A DNA stretch of 64,000 bases from Candidatus Limivivens intestinipullorum (GCA_018711185.1 DVIQ01000004.1:1-64000); one strand, 5' to 3'; positions 6,806-16,053 are shown, counted from the first letter of the stretch. The notes: generated from the sequence alone by a model not told the origin. Translations and numbers: made by a program.

Positions 6806-9390
6806 GGATGCGAACCAGAACCTACAGCGGCACAAAAGATCCGTCGGTTTCCCCAAGGGAAATCGAAAACCGCCGGGTTGCCTGCGAGGCAGCCTGTGAA
6901 GGAATCGTGCTGCTTCGAAATGACGGCTGCCTGCCTTTAAAGGAGGGGGAGGCTGTGGCTTTGTTCGGCGGCGGGGCAGTCCGCACCATCAAGGGCGGAA
7001 CCGGCTCCGGGGACGTAAACCAGCGGGAATCCGTAAGTGTCTGGCAGGGGCTGGAAAACCATGGGGTAAAGCTGACAAGCCGGAAGTGGCTGGAAAATTT
7101 TGATGAAATTTATAAAAAGGAAAGGGCAGCCTGGCGGGACCAGATTCTTGAGGAAACCGGCCGGGACCCGGACGGCGATCTTTTGAAAATTTACGCGGCC
7201 CATGGCTTTCGGATGCCGGCGGGGCCAAAGATTACCAGGGAGGAGCTTGGGGACGCGAAGACGGCGGTTTATGTGATCAGCCGGGTTGCCGGGGAGGCCG
7301 CGGACCGTTTTTTGCAGGCCGGGGATTATTATTTGACGGACGCGGAGAAACAGGATCTGAAGTTCCTTTCGGAGAACTGCTCCGCTCTCATTGTAATTTT
7401 GAACACCGGAGGACAGATCGATGGAAAGGAGATCCTGAATCTGCCCGTAAACCTTGCCGTACTTACCATTTCCCAGCCGGGCATGGAGGGCGGAAACGCC
7501 CTGGCAAAAATTCTTCTGGGACAGGAAACGCCCAGCGGAAAGCTTACGGATACCTGGGCGAAAAACTATGAGGATTTTCCCAATGCGTCCTCCTTCAGCC
7601 ACAACAATGGGGATGTGGAGCATGAGTTCTACACAGAGGGCATCTATGTGGGCTACCGGTACTTTGACACCTTCGGGGTGGAAGCCCAGTTCCCCTTTGG
7701 CTTCGGCCTTTCCTACACATCGTTTGCCATCCGCTTTCTGGGACTTACGGCGGGACCAAAGCAGGTGACAGTGGAGCTGTCCGTGAAAAATACCGGAGAG
7801 AAGTATGCTGGAAAAGAGGTTGTCCAGATTTACGCAAGCTGTCCCCAGTCCGGGGTACAGAAGGAATACCGGAAGCTCTGCGCTTTTGCCAAGACAAAGA
7901 AGCTGGAGCCGGGAGAGGCGGAGCGGATAACGGTGTCTTTCCCCGCGAAGGCGCTGGCATACTTTGATGAGAGCCGTACAGCCTGGGTGGCGGCCGGGGG
8001 CGTTTACGGGCTGTGGGTTGGAAATTCCATCGGGAACCTGTCTTTGGAGGCGGAGCTTCTCTTGGAGGAGGATACGGTTCTGGAGGAAGTTTCCGGTATC
8101 TGTCCGCCCCAAAATCCGGTTCCGGAGCTGGAAAGTTCCAGAGAGCGCCGGAAGGAGCTGGACGAAGCCGTGGCCGGTATGGCCCGCGCGAAGGGGCTTG
8201 TGCCGGTGCGGTTAAAGCTTTCCGAAAGTTTCGGACCGGTCAGCCGGGGAGACACCGCGAAAGAGGAGGCCATGGCAAAGGAGCTTGTCCGGGAGCTGAC
8301 GGATCAGGAACTTGCGGCCATGGTGATGGGCGAGATCGGCAAGGGCCAGAACAATTCTCTGGGAGCCGCCGGGATCATGGTGCCGGGGGCTGCCGGAGAG
8401 ACCAGCGGTATTCTGGAAAAGACCAGGGGCGTGCCGGGGATCTCCATGGCGGACGGACCTGCCGGGGTTCGGCTGATGCAGTCCTATCAGGTGGACAGGA
8501 AGACGGGACAGGTATACAGCCAGGGAATCCTGGGAGCGCTGGAAGGGGGAATCTTCGCGGATTCCACTGTCCGCGAGGACGCGGACGTCTACTACCAGTA
8601 CTGTACGGCGATTCCCGTGGGAACCATGTTGGCCCAGACCTGGAATCCGCGCCTTGTGGAAAAGGTAGGACGGGCCGTGGCGGCGGAGCTTCTGGAATTC
8701 GGCGTTTCCTGGTGGCTGGCTCCGGGGATGAACATTCACCGGAATCCCCTGTGCGGCCGGAATTTCGAGTATTTCAGCGAAGATCCCGTGGTAAGCGGCG
8801 TGATGGCGGCTGCCATGACCAGGGGTGTGCAGTCCGTGCCGGGAGTGGGGACCACCATCAAGCATTTCGCCTGCAATAACCAGGAGGACAACCGGAAGGG
8901 CTCCGACAGCATCCTGTCCCAGCGCGCCCTCCGGGAGATCTATCTCAAGGGCTTTGAAATCGCGGTAAAAACCGCTCAGCCTATGGCGATCATGACCTCC
9001 TACAACCTGATAAACGGAGTACACGCCGCCAACAGCGCGGATCTGTGTACTACGGCGGCCAGGGAGGAATGGGGATTTGAAGGGCTGATTATGACGGATT
9101 GGACCACCACCATGCGGGGCGGCGGAAGCATTCCCTGGAAGTGCGTAACGGCGGGAAACGATCTGATTATGCCGGGAGCCAGGACGGATCGGGAAAATAT
9201 TTTAAAGGCCCTGGAGGACGCAAGCCTGACGAGAAAAGAGCTGGAAGTATGCGCGGCGCGGGTTCTGAAGATGATTTTCTGCTCCTCCGGCTACGAGGAC
9301 TGCAGAAGCTACAAAGAGCGGTTCGCGGATTTGAAACCGTATCTGACCGTGGAAGAGGAAGCCGGCGAAAAGGAGCCCTTAAATGATTAG
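6802..9390 (+). CDS. GH3 family glycoside hydrolase with permuted domain order
   Basis: An 862-residue GH3 enzyme in which the usual C-terminal parts come first. Residues about 20-310 form the alpha/beta sandwich (ACEGIVLLRNDGCLPL), about 320-430 the fibronectin-III-like domain (GKEVVQIYAS, LEPGEAERITVSF), and about 490-850 the TIM barrel (ISMADGPAGVR, NIHRNPLCGRNFEYFSEDP, TIKHFACNNQE). The nucleophile is Asp766 in LIMTDW. The same swapped order is known from Ruminococcus albus-type beta-glucosidases. The start at 6802 has GGAGGA 8 nt upstream and overlaps the MBL gene by 4 bp. No signal peptide. The likely role is a cytoplasmic beta-glucosidase or beta-xylosidase acting after the GH106-like enzyme. 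Confidence 0.88.
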   Translation: MRMRTRTYSGTKDPSVSPREIENRRVACEAACEGIVLLRNDGCLPLKEGEAVALFGGGAVRTIKGGTGSGDVNQRESVSVWQGLENHGVKLTSRKWLENFDEIYKKERAAWRDQILEETGRDPDGDLLKIYAAHGFRMPAGPKITREELGDAKTAVYVISRVAGEAADRFLQAGDYYLTDAEKQDLKFLSENCSALIVILNTGGQIDGKEILNLPVNLAVLTISQPGMEGGNALAKILLGQETPSGKLTDTWAKNYEDFPNASSFSHNNGDVEHEFYTEGIYVGYRYFDTFGVEAQFPFGFGLSYTSFAIRFLGLTAGPKQVTVELSVKNTGEKYAGKEVVQIYASCPQSGVQKEYRKLCAFAKTKKLEPGEAERITVSFPAKALAYFDESRTAWVAAGGVYGLWVGNSIGNLSLEAELLLEEDTVLEEVSGICPPQNPVPELESSRERRKELDEAVAGMARAKGLVPVRLKLSESFGPVSRGDTAKEEAMAKELVRELTDQELAAMVMGEIGKGQNNSLGAAGIMVPGAAGETSGILEKTRGVPGISMADGPAGVRLMQSYQVDRKTGQVYSQGILGALEGGIFADSTVREDADVYYQYCTAIPVGTMLAQTWNPRLVEKVGRAVAAELLEFGVSWWLAPGMNIHRNPLCGRNFEYFSEDPVVSGVMAAAMTRGVQSVPGVGTTIKHFACNNQEDNRKGSDSILSQRALREIYLKGFEIAVKTAQPMAIMTSYNLINGVHAANSADLCTTAAREEWGFEGLIMTDWTTTMRGGGSIPWKCVTAGNDLIMPGARTDRENILKALEDASLTRKELEVCAARVLKMIFCSSGYEDCRSYKERFADLKPYLTVEEEAGEKEPLND

Positions 9391-10306
9391 CCTGCTTTTG
9401 GCGGAGCAGATCGGAAAGCTTCTCCTGATGATGCTTCTGGGCTTTTTCCTGGTAAAGGGCGGGCTTTTGCAGGCGGACGGCAGCAAGCCTTTGTCGGTTA
9501 TCGCCCTGTATGTGATCATGCCCTGTGTGATCGTGGAATCTTTTCAGGTGGAGCGGACCAGGGAAGTCTGCCAGGGGCTGCTTCTGGCGGCGGGGACAGC
9601 CGCGATTCTGCACCTGGTGCTTTTGGCAATGCAGCCTTTTTGGAAAAAAATCGGCCTGGATCCGGTGGAACGGGCCTCGGCCTTTTATTCCAACGCGGGA
9701 AACCTGCTGATTCCTCTGGTGGTGGGAATCCTGGGGGAAGAATGGGTTTTGTACAGCACGGCCTATGTCTGTGTGCAGACCGTCCTTCTGTGGACCCATG
9801 CCAGGATTCTGATGTCCGGGGAAACCCAGGTAGAATGGAAAAAGATTCTGCTGAATCCAAATGTCATCGCGGTGGTGGCGGGCGTGCTGCTTTTCCTTCT
9901 GGAAATCCGGCTGCCAGGGCTTCTGGTGGAGACCTTCGAGCCTGTGGGAGATATGATCGGCCCCCTGAATATGATGGTGGCCGGGATTCTTCTGGGAGGC
10001 CTCTCCCTGAAGGAGCTGCGCTCCTATAAACGGCTTCCGCTGGTGGTGCTTCTGCGCATGGTGATCTGCCCGCTGATTCTGCTGGCGGTCATCCGGATTC
10101 TGCCCCTGACGGTCCTTGCTCCGGAGGGAGAAACCATTGTGCTTATCTGCTTCATGGCTTCCATTACGCCCACGGCGGCCGTGATCACTCAGATGGCCCA
10201 GGTGTTTGGACGTGATGCCCGGTATGCCATGGCCATCAACGTGGCCGGGACTGTGGTGTCCATTGTGTCCATGCCGCTGCTGGTGGGCCTTTATCAGATG
10301 CTGTGA
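9383..10306 (+). CDS. AEC (auxin efflux carrier) family transporter
   Basis: A 307-residue membrane protein with about ten hydrophobic segments in two similar halves, typical of AEC/BASS-fold secondary transporters. Recognisable features are an N-terminal segment LGFFLVKGGLL, the central NAGNLLIPLVVGILG and the C-terminal half with TPTAAVITQMAQVFGRDARYA. Bacterial members move malate, malonate or other small organic acids, and direction and substrate cannot be read here. It overlaps the GH3 gene by 8 bp, so it is translationally coupled to the glycan operon and may export a breakdown product. Confidence 0.85.
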   Translation: MISLLLAEQIGKLLLMMLLGFFLVKGGLLQADGSKPLSVIALYVIMPCVIVESFQVERTREVCQGLLLAAGTAAILHLVLLAMQPFWKKIGLDPVERASAFYSNAGNLLIPLVVGILGEEWVLYSTAYVCVQTVLLWTHARILMSGETQVEWKKILLNPNVIAVVAGVLLFLLEIRLPGLLVETFEPVGDMIGPLNMMVAGILLGGLSLKELRSYKRLPLVVLLRMVICPLILLAVIRILPLTVLAPEGETIVLICFMASITPTAAVITQMAQVFGRDARYAMAINVAGTVVSIVSMPLLVGLYQML

Positions 10307-10313
10307 TTGATTG

Positions 10314-10341
10314 TCTCAGGAGGGGCAGGCCCCTTCTGAGA
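10314..10341 (+). terminator. Stem-loop after glycan operon
   Basis: TCTCAG and AGGGG pair with CCCCT and CTGAGA around a short loop just after the AEC gene. There is no U-tract, so termination would be weak or factor-assisted. The following 140 bp to the next gene hold no recognisable gene. Confidence 0.4.
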
Positions 10342-10481
10342 AGCCGCCGAGCGGCTGTTCGGTTAATGGGCAGGCCGTGTAATCGAATCGTTCGGCTCAA
10401 GTCATTGCGCAGGCTGTACAGGCCGTAAAAATGTGATGCAGGTGTGTGAATAGCTGCCTGAAAAGAAACGGAGGATACAAA

Positions 10482-11990
10482 ATGCTAAAAGCAGCAAAGC
10501 TTTTTCAGCCAGGAATGGTGGTGCAGAAGGGAAAGCCCCTGAAAATCTGGGGAGAGGCAGAGCCTTTTGCGGAGGTTGCGGTGCGGTTTCAAGGTATGGA
10601 AGAACGCGTCCGGACAGACGAATATGGAAAGTGGAGCGCAGCTCTTCCCTCTCCTGAATATTCAGAAGGGGAAGAGCTGCTTATTTTGTCCGGGAAAGAG
10701 ATTTTGCGCATTCCGGACATCCTTGTGGGAGAAGTGTGGGTAGCCGCAGGTCAATCCAATATGGAGTTTTGGATGCGTTATGAAAAGTATTACCGTCAGG
10801 GGGATGGCTTTGCGGAAAACCCCCGCATTCGGTTTTTTGATGTGCCGAAAATCGCGTATGCAGGACAAGATCAGGATTTTGACTATGACCGCGTAGGACG
10901 CTGGCGGAATGCTGCGGCAGGAGAGATCGAGTATTTTTCGGCGGTGGGATATTACTTTGCCAGAGAATTGGAAAGACGGCTCGATGTGCCGGTAGGGATT
11001 ATCGGCTGTAATTGGGGCGGAACGGAGTGCGCTGCGTGGATGAGCCGGGAAAGCGCGAAAAGGACAGGCTGTCCGGGAGCGGAGTCCTTCACCGGGCTGC
11101 CTGACGGAATCGGCTGGGAGGAATACCGGCAGATACAGAGGGAGAATCCTCTTAACGATAAAGGAAATCCTTTTGGAGACGCTTTTACGGAGCTTATGCT
11201 GCCGCGGACGCCTTCTGAGGAAGAAATCCGGGCGTTTTTCCAGGCGCATCCTATGCCGCCGCAGACGCTTCCCCAGTCCCAGACACTTCCGGGTACCCTG
11301 TTCACGCATATGGTAAAGCCCACGGCACCTTTTTCGATTCGGGGTGTGCTTTGGTATCAGGGAGAGAGCGAAAATGGTATGGAAGAGACAAGTCGGTATA
11401 CGGATATGCTCACAGCTCTGATTGGGGACTGGCGAGCGGTCTGGGAGGATCCCTGCCTGCCGTTTCTGGTGGTGCAACTTCCCGGATGGGAGAGTTGGTG
11501 GGGCGCGAAAAACATGGGCTTTGCTGGCATCCGGAAAAGCCAGGAAGAAGTGGCTGACCGGGAAAAGGAGGTCTATCTGTGCTCCATATCCGACGTGGGA
11601 GAACGCTTTGATATCCACCCGAAGGACAAGAAAATCGTGGGAGAGCGTCTGGCTCTTCTGGCCTTGGGCCATGTGTACGGGCAATCTATTCTCTGCGACG
11701 CTCCAAAGGCTTTGAAGGCTTTCCGCGAAGGACAGAAAATCCAGGTTTCCTTTGCTAATGCGCAGGGAGGACTTTTTATCAGAGGAGAGAGGCTTGCGGC
11801 TCTGGAAATTACGGCAAAGGGACGGCCTGTGCCTTTTCAGGCGTTCGTATGCGGCGAGGAGCTGATGATCCGGCTTTTGGATGATAACGGGGAACCGCTT
11901 CGGCTGGCTTTCGCCCAGACGGGATGGTACCGGGTGAATCTGTACAACCGGAGCGGCATTCCGGCCATTCCGTTTGCGTTTTCTATTTGA
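10482..11990 (+). CDS. Sialate O-acetylesterase-type SGNH esterase
   Basis: A 502-residue carbohydrate esterase. The nucleophile block AAGQSNMEFWM (serine near residue 93), the middle block GVLWYQGESE (near residue 288) and the catalytic pair SDVGERFDIHPKDK (Asp/His near 370) match the SASA/SGNH family that removes acetyl groups from sialic acid or plant glycans. An N-terminal beta-rich segment (KPLKIWGEAEPFAEVAVRF) is normal for the family. No signal peptide is visible. The start at 10482 follows GGAGG by 7 nt; the frame is open a little further upstream without an RBS. It is separate from the hydrolase operon but probably serves the same glycan diet. Confidence 0.85.
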   Translation: MLKAAKLFQPGMVVQKGKPLKIWGEAEPFAEVAVRFQGMEERVRTDEYGKWSAALPSPEYSEGEELLILSGKEILRIPDILVGEVWVAAGQSNMEFWMRYEKYYRQGDGFAENPRIRFFDVPKIAYAGQDQDFDYDRVGRWRNAAAGEIEYFSAVGYYFARELERRLDVPVGIIGCNWGGTECAAWMSRESAKRTGCPGAESFTGLPDGIGWEEYRQIQRENPLNDKGNPFGDAFTELMLPRTPSEEEIRAFFQAHPMPPQTLPQSQTLPGTLFTHMVKPTAPFSIRGVLWYQGESENGMEETSRYTDMLTALIGDWRAVWEDPCLPFLVVQLPGWESWWGAKNMGFAGIRKSQEEVADREKEVYLCSISDVGERFDIHPKDKKIVGERLALLALGHVYGQSILCDAPKALKAFREGQKIQVSFANAQGGLFIRGERLAALEITAKGRPVPFQAFVCGEELMIRLLDDNGEPLRLAFAQTGWYRVNLYNRSGIPAIPFAFSI

Positions 11991-12038
11991 CAGTAAACCT
12001 GCTAAAGGAGTTTCCGGGAAGGAAAGTAGGAAGTTCTC

Positions 12039-12811
12039 ATGAGAAAAAAGAAAAGACAAGTAACCTTGAACATCCGGTTGCTGGGAATCCAGCTTCTGAC
12101 TTTGCTCCCGGTATTTCTGCTCCTGATTTTTGTGTCTTATTCCATGCTGCGGAATCTGTCGGGGCAGATTTATGATATCCGGGAAAATGAGATGAATGTG
12201 GTGATTTCCCGCTTTGACAACGAGGTCCACAATATCAAGGCGGATTTAAGCGGCTTAGTGGAGCAGTACCGGGGCAGGATGATGGGATTTCGGCAGGACA
12301 TGGGGCTTATGCGCTTCAATGAGCTGGGGTATCAGTGCTTTATCGTAAATTACCGGGTAGATCCCTATACCCTGACTGAGAGCGGGCTGGATATGGCCCG
12401 GGCCGTGCGCTATGCCCGCAGCAACGCGGAAAAATAAGGAACCGAAGAGGACAAGATTGCCTGCGCAGGCTTCTCCGCAGGGGGCAGCGTATCCACCAAG
12501 ATGATCGACAACTGGGCCGGCGACGTGAAGGCGTCTGCCCTGGTAGAGGGCTATAAGCCGGATGAACTGGACCAGGTGTCTGCGGATGTAAATACCTACT
12601 TGTCCATCTACGGCAACTATAATACCGAAGTCATCAACACCGAGGAGTTCCCGCCCACCTTCTTTATCTGCCCCTGGCCAACGAGGCGGGGGTGTTAAGC
12701 AGTATTTCACCGGATGGGCACGGAGACAGCAAGCTGTCCCAGAATCAGCTTTTTTTGGAGCCAGAGGTGACGGAAAGTCTTCAGGAACCCATGGTCAGCC
12801 GGAATTTCTGA
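12039..12811 (+). pseudogene. Decayed chimera: sensor-kinase N-terminus joined to an alpha/beta-hydrolase fragment
   Basis: The first part (12039 to about 12280) reads like the membrane anchor of a sensor histidine kinase (LLTLLPVFLLLIFVSYSML, then RFDNEVHNIKADLSGL). Without a frame change it turns into the core of an esterase of the alpha/beta-hydrolase fold (FNELGYQCFIVNYRVDPYT). A TAA at 12435-12437 then interrupts the same frame exactly where relatives have tyrosine, and the reading resumes after it with EDKIACAGFSAGGSV (the GxSxG elbow) and YKPDELDQVSADVN up to about 12660. A frameshift follows; the next frame carries LPLANEAGVLSS to a stop at 12811. The pattern is an internal deletion fusing two genes, then a nonsense mutation and a frameshift. 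I expect no functional product, although a 132-residue peptide with a good RBS could still be made. Confidence 0.75.
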
Positions 12812-12907
12812 TGCGACATCGAAGGATTGCTGCATGGCCTGCGGCAGAAGCGTCAGCGGACAAAAAACGGAGATTTCCGTTCACCGGGAGAATACCGGAG
12901 AAACGCT

Positions 12908-12974
12908 TTTGCACTCCTGAGTCACGTTCTTACGGTTCGCGCAGCTTGTGCGCAGACCTGGGCTGAACTGCTGC
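12908..12974 (+). repeat. Partial copy of the interspersed palindromic repeat
   Basis: This carries the right half of the window's main repeat: GCACTCCTGAGTCACGTTCT, then the palindrome GCGCAGCTTGTGCGCAGACC and the terminal GGGCTGAACTGCTG. The orientation matches the copies at 31133 and 48699. The rest of 12812-13113 holds no convincing gene. Confidence 0.75.
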
Positions 12975-13113
12975 GACCAGGGCCAAACGGTTACGAAAAC
13001 CTATCGAATATTTTGCAAAAATATGGTAAAATAAGGGAAGCGTAATGGTTTGTCCGGAAAAATACGGAACCAGGGCAGACAATTACGGAAAATACAAAGA
13101 AAGGGTGGTTTTT

Positions 13114-13476
13114 ATGACTCAGGAAGTTCGGGATTATGTGATTGAAAAGACGAAGGAGCTGATAAACGCTCCGTCCTGCAGCAAGGAGGCAAAGGACGCG
13201 GCAAACGCGTGGCTTGCGGCGGCAGGGACGGAAAAAGAAGCGGAGGAAACCGCAAAGTACCTCGCGGAGCTTGAGGAAGATATTATGCCGGTTGACAGCC
13301 TGATTGCTTTTGCGAATTCCGAGATGGGGGCCAGAGTCTTCGGCGGAGAAGAGGCAGCCAAAGGCGTCGCGGCTCACGGCGAGGCGATCAAGGCAGCCGG
13401 GGCAAATTACTGCGACTGCCCGGCGTGCGCTGCCGCGGAGGCGATTTTGAAAAAGAAGGAAGCGCTTCTCGCGTAA
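13114..13476 (+). CDS. Conserved small protein with C-terminal CDCPAC motif
   Basis: A 120-residue acidic, mostly helical protein starting MTQEVRDYVIEKTKELI and ending with a cysteine cluster YCDCPACAAAEAIL (residues about 102-116), which could bind a metal or be redox-active. I recall similar clostridial proteins carrying a loose 'Hsp90-like' label but see no GHKL ATPase motif here, so I assign no function. The start at 13114 is set by AAAGGGTGG about 6 nt upstream. The gene lies 14 bp before the GGDEF gene and may share its transcript. Confidence 0.7.
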   Translation: MTQEVRDYVIEKTKELINAPSCSKEAKDAANAWLAAAGTEKEAEETAKYLAELEEDIMPVDSLIAFANSEMGARVFGGEEAAKGVAAHGEAIKAAGANYCDCPACAAAEAILKKKEALLA

Positions 13477-13490
13477 GGAAATGAACGCGT

Positions 13491-15506
13491 ATGAAGCACA
13501 GAACGCGCCGGAGCGTGAAGCGGACCGATAAAAAAGAGTATAATGCGGGAGCAGGACAGGACCGGGTGCCCTGGCAGAAATCCATGGCGGTTACTGTGCT
13601 GCTGATTCTCCTGATGACGGTCTGCTCCTTTTTTGTGACCTGGCGGATTAACCGAATGGAGGAGGACAGAAGCTTTGCGCGTCTCCAGGAGGAGACAAAT
13701 GAGCTGGTTCAGTATATCGAAAGAGAGGCGGAGGATGACCGGGAGCAGCTTGCGCTGATTGCCACGATGGCCGCGGCCTATGAAGACCTGGCTTCCCCAA
13801 AACTCTGGAATATTTTGAATTCCTATCAGAATACCGGGATGATTTCGCGCGTGGAAATCCTGCTTCCGGACGATACGGTGCTCACGAAAAACGGACGCGT
13901 TTCTTTTGAGGGAAAGCTGTCGTTTCAGGAGCAGGCAGCTCTTGGAGAGCATATCAGCAATCGGGAGGAAGATTTGAGTGACGGGGGAGCCTATGTGGTG
14001 CGCAGCTATGTGCCGGTGCAAAGGGATGGCAAGACAGTGGCAATGCTTTACGGAGTCATTGAGCTGGGGAGCCTTCCGGAGGAGCTGGCGGCCCGGCCCT
14101 ACAGCGGCGATGCTGCGCTCTATCTCATCGAAGGCGGAAGCGGCGATTTCCTTGTGGACACCTGGCACAACGAACCGGGAGGAAATATCTGGGATCTGGG
14201 GGAGCGGCAGATGGCGCCCGGATATCATCATGAGCAGCTGAAGCAGGGACTCATGGACGGGGAGACGGGTTATGTGGTATTCGTCTCACAGACAATCGGA
14301 ACACACCTGTATTTTTACTATGAACCGGTGGGAATCAACGACTGGAGGCTGGCCCTGTCCGTGCCGGAGAATGTGGTATTCGAAAGCGCCCAAAATATCC
14401 GAAGGGTTCTGAATACCTTTCTTGGGTTTGAGGCAGTCTGCTTTGCCCTGTATTTTGTCTGGATGCTCAGATATGTGCGGCAGGTAACCAGTGAAAAGCA
14501 GCGGCGGCTGGACACGATCCAGTATATTTACGATGTGGAAAACTGGTTGTTTAACGCCCATGAAAATAAGGAAAACATGAAGCTGGCTCTGGAAAGGATC
14601 GGTGAGATCACCCAGGCGGAACTGGTCTGCCTTTGGGTCTGGAATCCCTCGGAAGAAAAAAACTTCTGGATGTGGGAGAAAGCGGATAAGGAAGAAGAAA
14701 TCTCAAAAGAGAGTCGTGTGACAGACCAAAAGAGGAAAAACCGATGGGAGAAACAGGAGAAAATAGCGGCTGTGCTCAGAGCGCATTTCAGAAACGGCAG
14801 CCCATCGCTTCTTGCATTGCGTCCGGGCAGTCTGCGGGAACGTCTCCCGGAAGGACTTTGGGATTTCGCAGATACTATGATGGCCGTGCCTGTGAAGGAA
14901 ACGGACGGAGAGATCTGCGGTATTCTGGCCTGCTGCGACCTTCCGGAAAAGGAAGCGGAAATTTCCCTGCTCAAGAGCGTGGAATTCAGCTTTGGCATGT
15001 TCTGCCATAACCTCAATTCCTACAATGCGGTGAAGGAGCAGGGGGAGCGGGATGCCCTGACCGGCCTTTACAATCGAAATCGTTATGAGGCACAGCTGCT
15101 GCGGTATCAGAAACAGAACATTGCCTCCATGGCCTGCGTCTACCTGGACGCCAACGGCCTCCATGAGCTGAACAACCGCCATGGCCACGAGGCCGGCGAC
15201 CGGATGCTGCGAACGGTTGCAAAGCAGCTGCGAAACCAGTTTGGAGATGCCAATACCTACCGGATTGGCGGAGATGAATTTTTGGTCTTTGTCCCGAATA
15301 CGGAAAAAGAAGCTGTGGAGAGCCTGTGCCGGGAAATGACGGCGGAGCTGGACAGAGCGCAAATCCACGTTTCCGTGGGTATTCAGTGGGAGGAAACGGT
15401 TTCGTCCATAACGTCCCTGATCAAAGAGGCGGAAAAGAAAATGTACGCGGATAAGAAAGCGTATTACGAGCAGACATGCAACGACCGGAGAAGAAACCGG
15501 AGATAA
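13491..15506 (+). CDS. Membrane-bound diguanylate cyclase with extracellular sensor domain
   Basis: A 671-residue protein that should make cyclic di-GMP from GTP. One membrane helix lies at about residues 32-53, then an extracytoplasmic Cache-like sensor region (about 55-300, including VLTKNGRVSFEGKLSF and GGAYVVRSYVPV), a second helix at about 310-328, a GAF-like cytoplasmic region (about 345-515) and a GGDEF domain (about 520-660). The active-site loop is an intact GGDEF (residues 593-597) preceded by DALTGLYNRNRYE. I see no RxxD product-inhibition site at the expected distance. It would link an external signal to motility, adhesion or sporulation. Confidence 0.92.
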   Translation: MKHRTRRSVKRTDKKEYNAGAGQDRVPWQKSMAVTVLLILLMTVCSFFVTWRINRMEEDRSFARLQEETNELVQYIEREAEDDREQLALIATMAAAYEDLASPKLWNILNSYQNTGMISRVEILLPDDTVLTKNGRVSFEGKLSFQEQAALGEHISNREEDLSDGGAYVVRSYVPVQRDGKTVAMLYGVIELGSLPEELAARPYSGDAALYLIEGGSGDFLVDTWHNEPGGNIWDLGERQMAPGYHHEQLKQGLMDGETGYVVFVSQTIGTHLYFYYEPVGINDWRLALSVPENVVFESAQNIRRVLNTFLGFEAVCFALYFVWMLRYVRQVTSEKQRRLDTIQYIYDVENWLFNAHENKENMKLALERIGEITQAELVCLWVWNPSEEKNFWMWEKADKEEEISKESRVTDQKRKNRWEKQEKIAAVLRAHFRNGSPSLLALRPGSLRERLPEGLWDFADTMMAVPVKETDGEICGILACCDLPEKEAEISLLKSVEFSFGMFCHNLNSYNAVKEQGERDALTGLYNRNRYEAQLLRYQKQNIASMACVYLDANGLHELNNRHGHEAGDRMLRTVAKQLRNQFGDANTYRIGGDEFLVFVPNTEKEAVESLCREMTAELDRAQIHVSVGIQWEETVSSITSLIKEAEKKMYADKKAYYEQTCNDRRRNRR

Positions 15507-15578
15507 TCCGGCGTTTATCCTTTGCATAATCCGGCCCGAATGTTAATAAGATGTAAAAAACGGGCATGGAGAACATCT

Positions 15579-15851
15579 TTGAAGGAATACATAGAAGAAC
15601 GGGCAGTGGAGATTGCGAATTATATTATAGAGGAGAAGGCGACGGTGCGGCAGACGGCGAAGAAATTCGGGGTAAGTAAAAGTACGGTGCACAAGGACGT
15701 CACAGATCGTCTCACCGCGGTCAACAGTTCTCTGGCCAGCCAGGTTAGGAAGGTTCTGGATGTTAATAAGCAGGAGCGGCATATACGCGGCGGAATAGCG
15801 ACCAGGGAAAAGTATCAGCATCGGCTGCAGGCCTGCGGCAGGGAGAGATAA
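15579..15851 (+). CDS. spoIIID: Sporulation transcriptional regulator SpoIIID
   Basis: A 90-residue DNA-binding protein, the mother-cell regulator acting between sigma-E and sigma-K. The sequence KEYIEERAVEIANYIIEEKA, the helix-turn-helix TVRQTAKKFGVSKSTVHKDV and the tail VLDVNKQERHIRGGIATREKY are diagnostic. I start it at TTG 15579, the position matching the normal family start, with GGAG about 9 nt upstream; the longer frame from 15522 adds residues not seen in the family. It indicates an endospore former. The terminator-like repeat immediately downstream probably ends the transcript. Confidence 0.95.
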   Translation: MKEYIEERAVEIANYIIEEKATVRQTAKKFGVSKSTVHKDVTDRLTAVNSSLASQVRKVLDVNKQERHIRGGIATREKYQHRLQACGRER

Positions 15852-15867
15852 AGGGCGCAAAGGGAGC

Positions 15868-15932
15868 GCAAAATCCCATCGCCGCAGGCGATGGGATTTT
15901 GCATGTGACGGTTCAGCAGGGCTGAACTGTTA
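15868..15932 (+). repeat. Half copy of the palindromic repeat; also the likely spoIIID terminator
   Basis: Bases 15868-15883 and 15887-15902 form a perfect 16-bp stem (GCAAAATCCCATCGCC and its complement) with a 3-nt loop, ending in TTTTGC. It is followed by GGTTCAGCAGGGCTGAACTG, the end hairpin of the window's main repeat family, in reverse orientation compared with 31133. Placed 16 bp after spoIIID, it can serve as a transcription terminator. Confidence 0.8.
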
Positions 15933-16053
15933 GCGGGCTGAGAAAAATTCCCATGTTACCGTAGCCAAATCGGGAGTTTGGGTGTACAATACCTTTGAAA
16001 ATTCACTTCGGGCATACGCCGGTGCCGGCAAAGCCTGAGAAAGAGAGGAAATT

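Noticed and set aside
12827..13045. 72-residue frame after the chimeric pseudogene
   Set aside because: It runs through a partial palindromic repeat and has no RBS; most of its residues are repeat-encoded.
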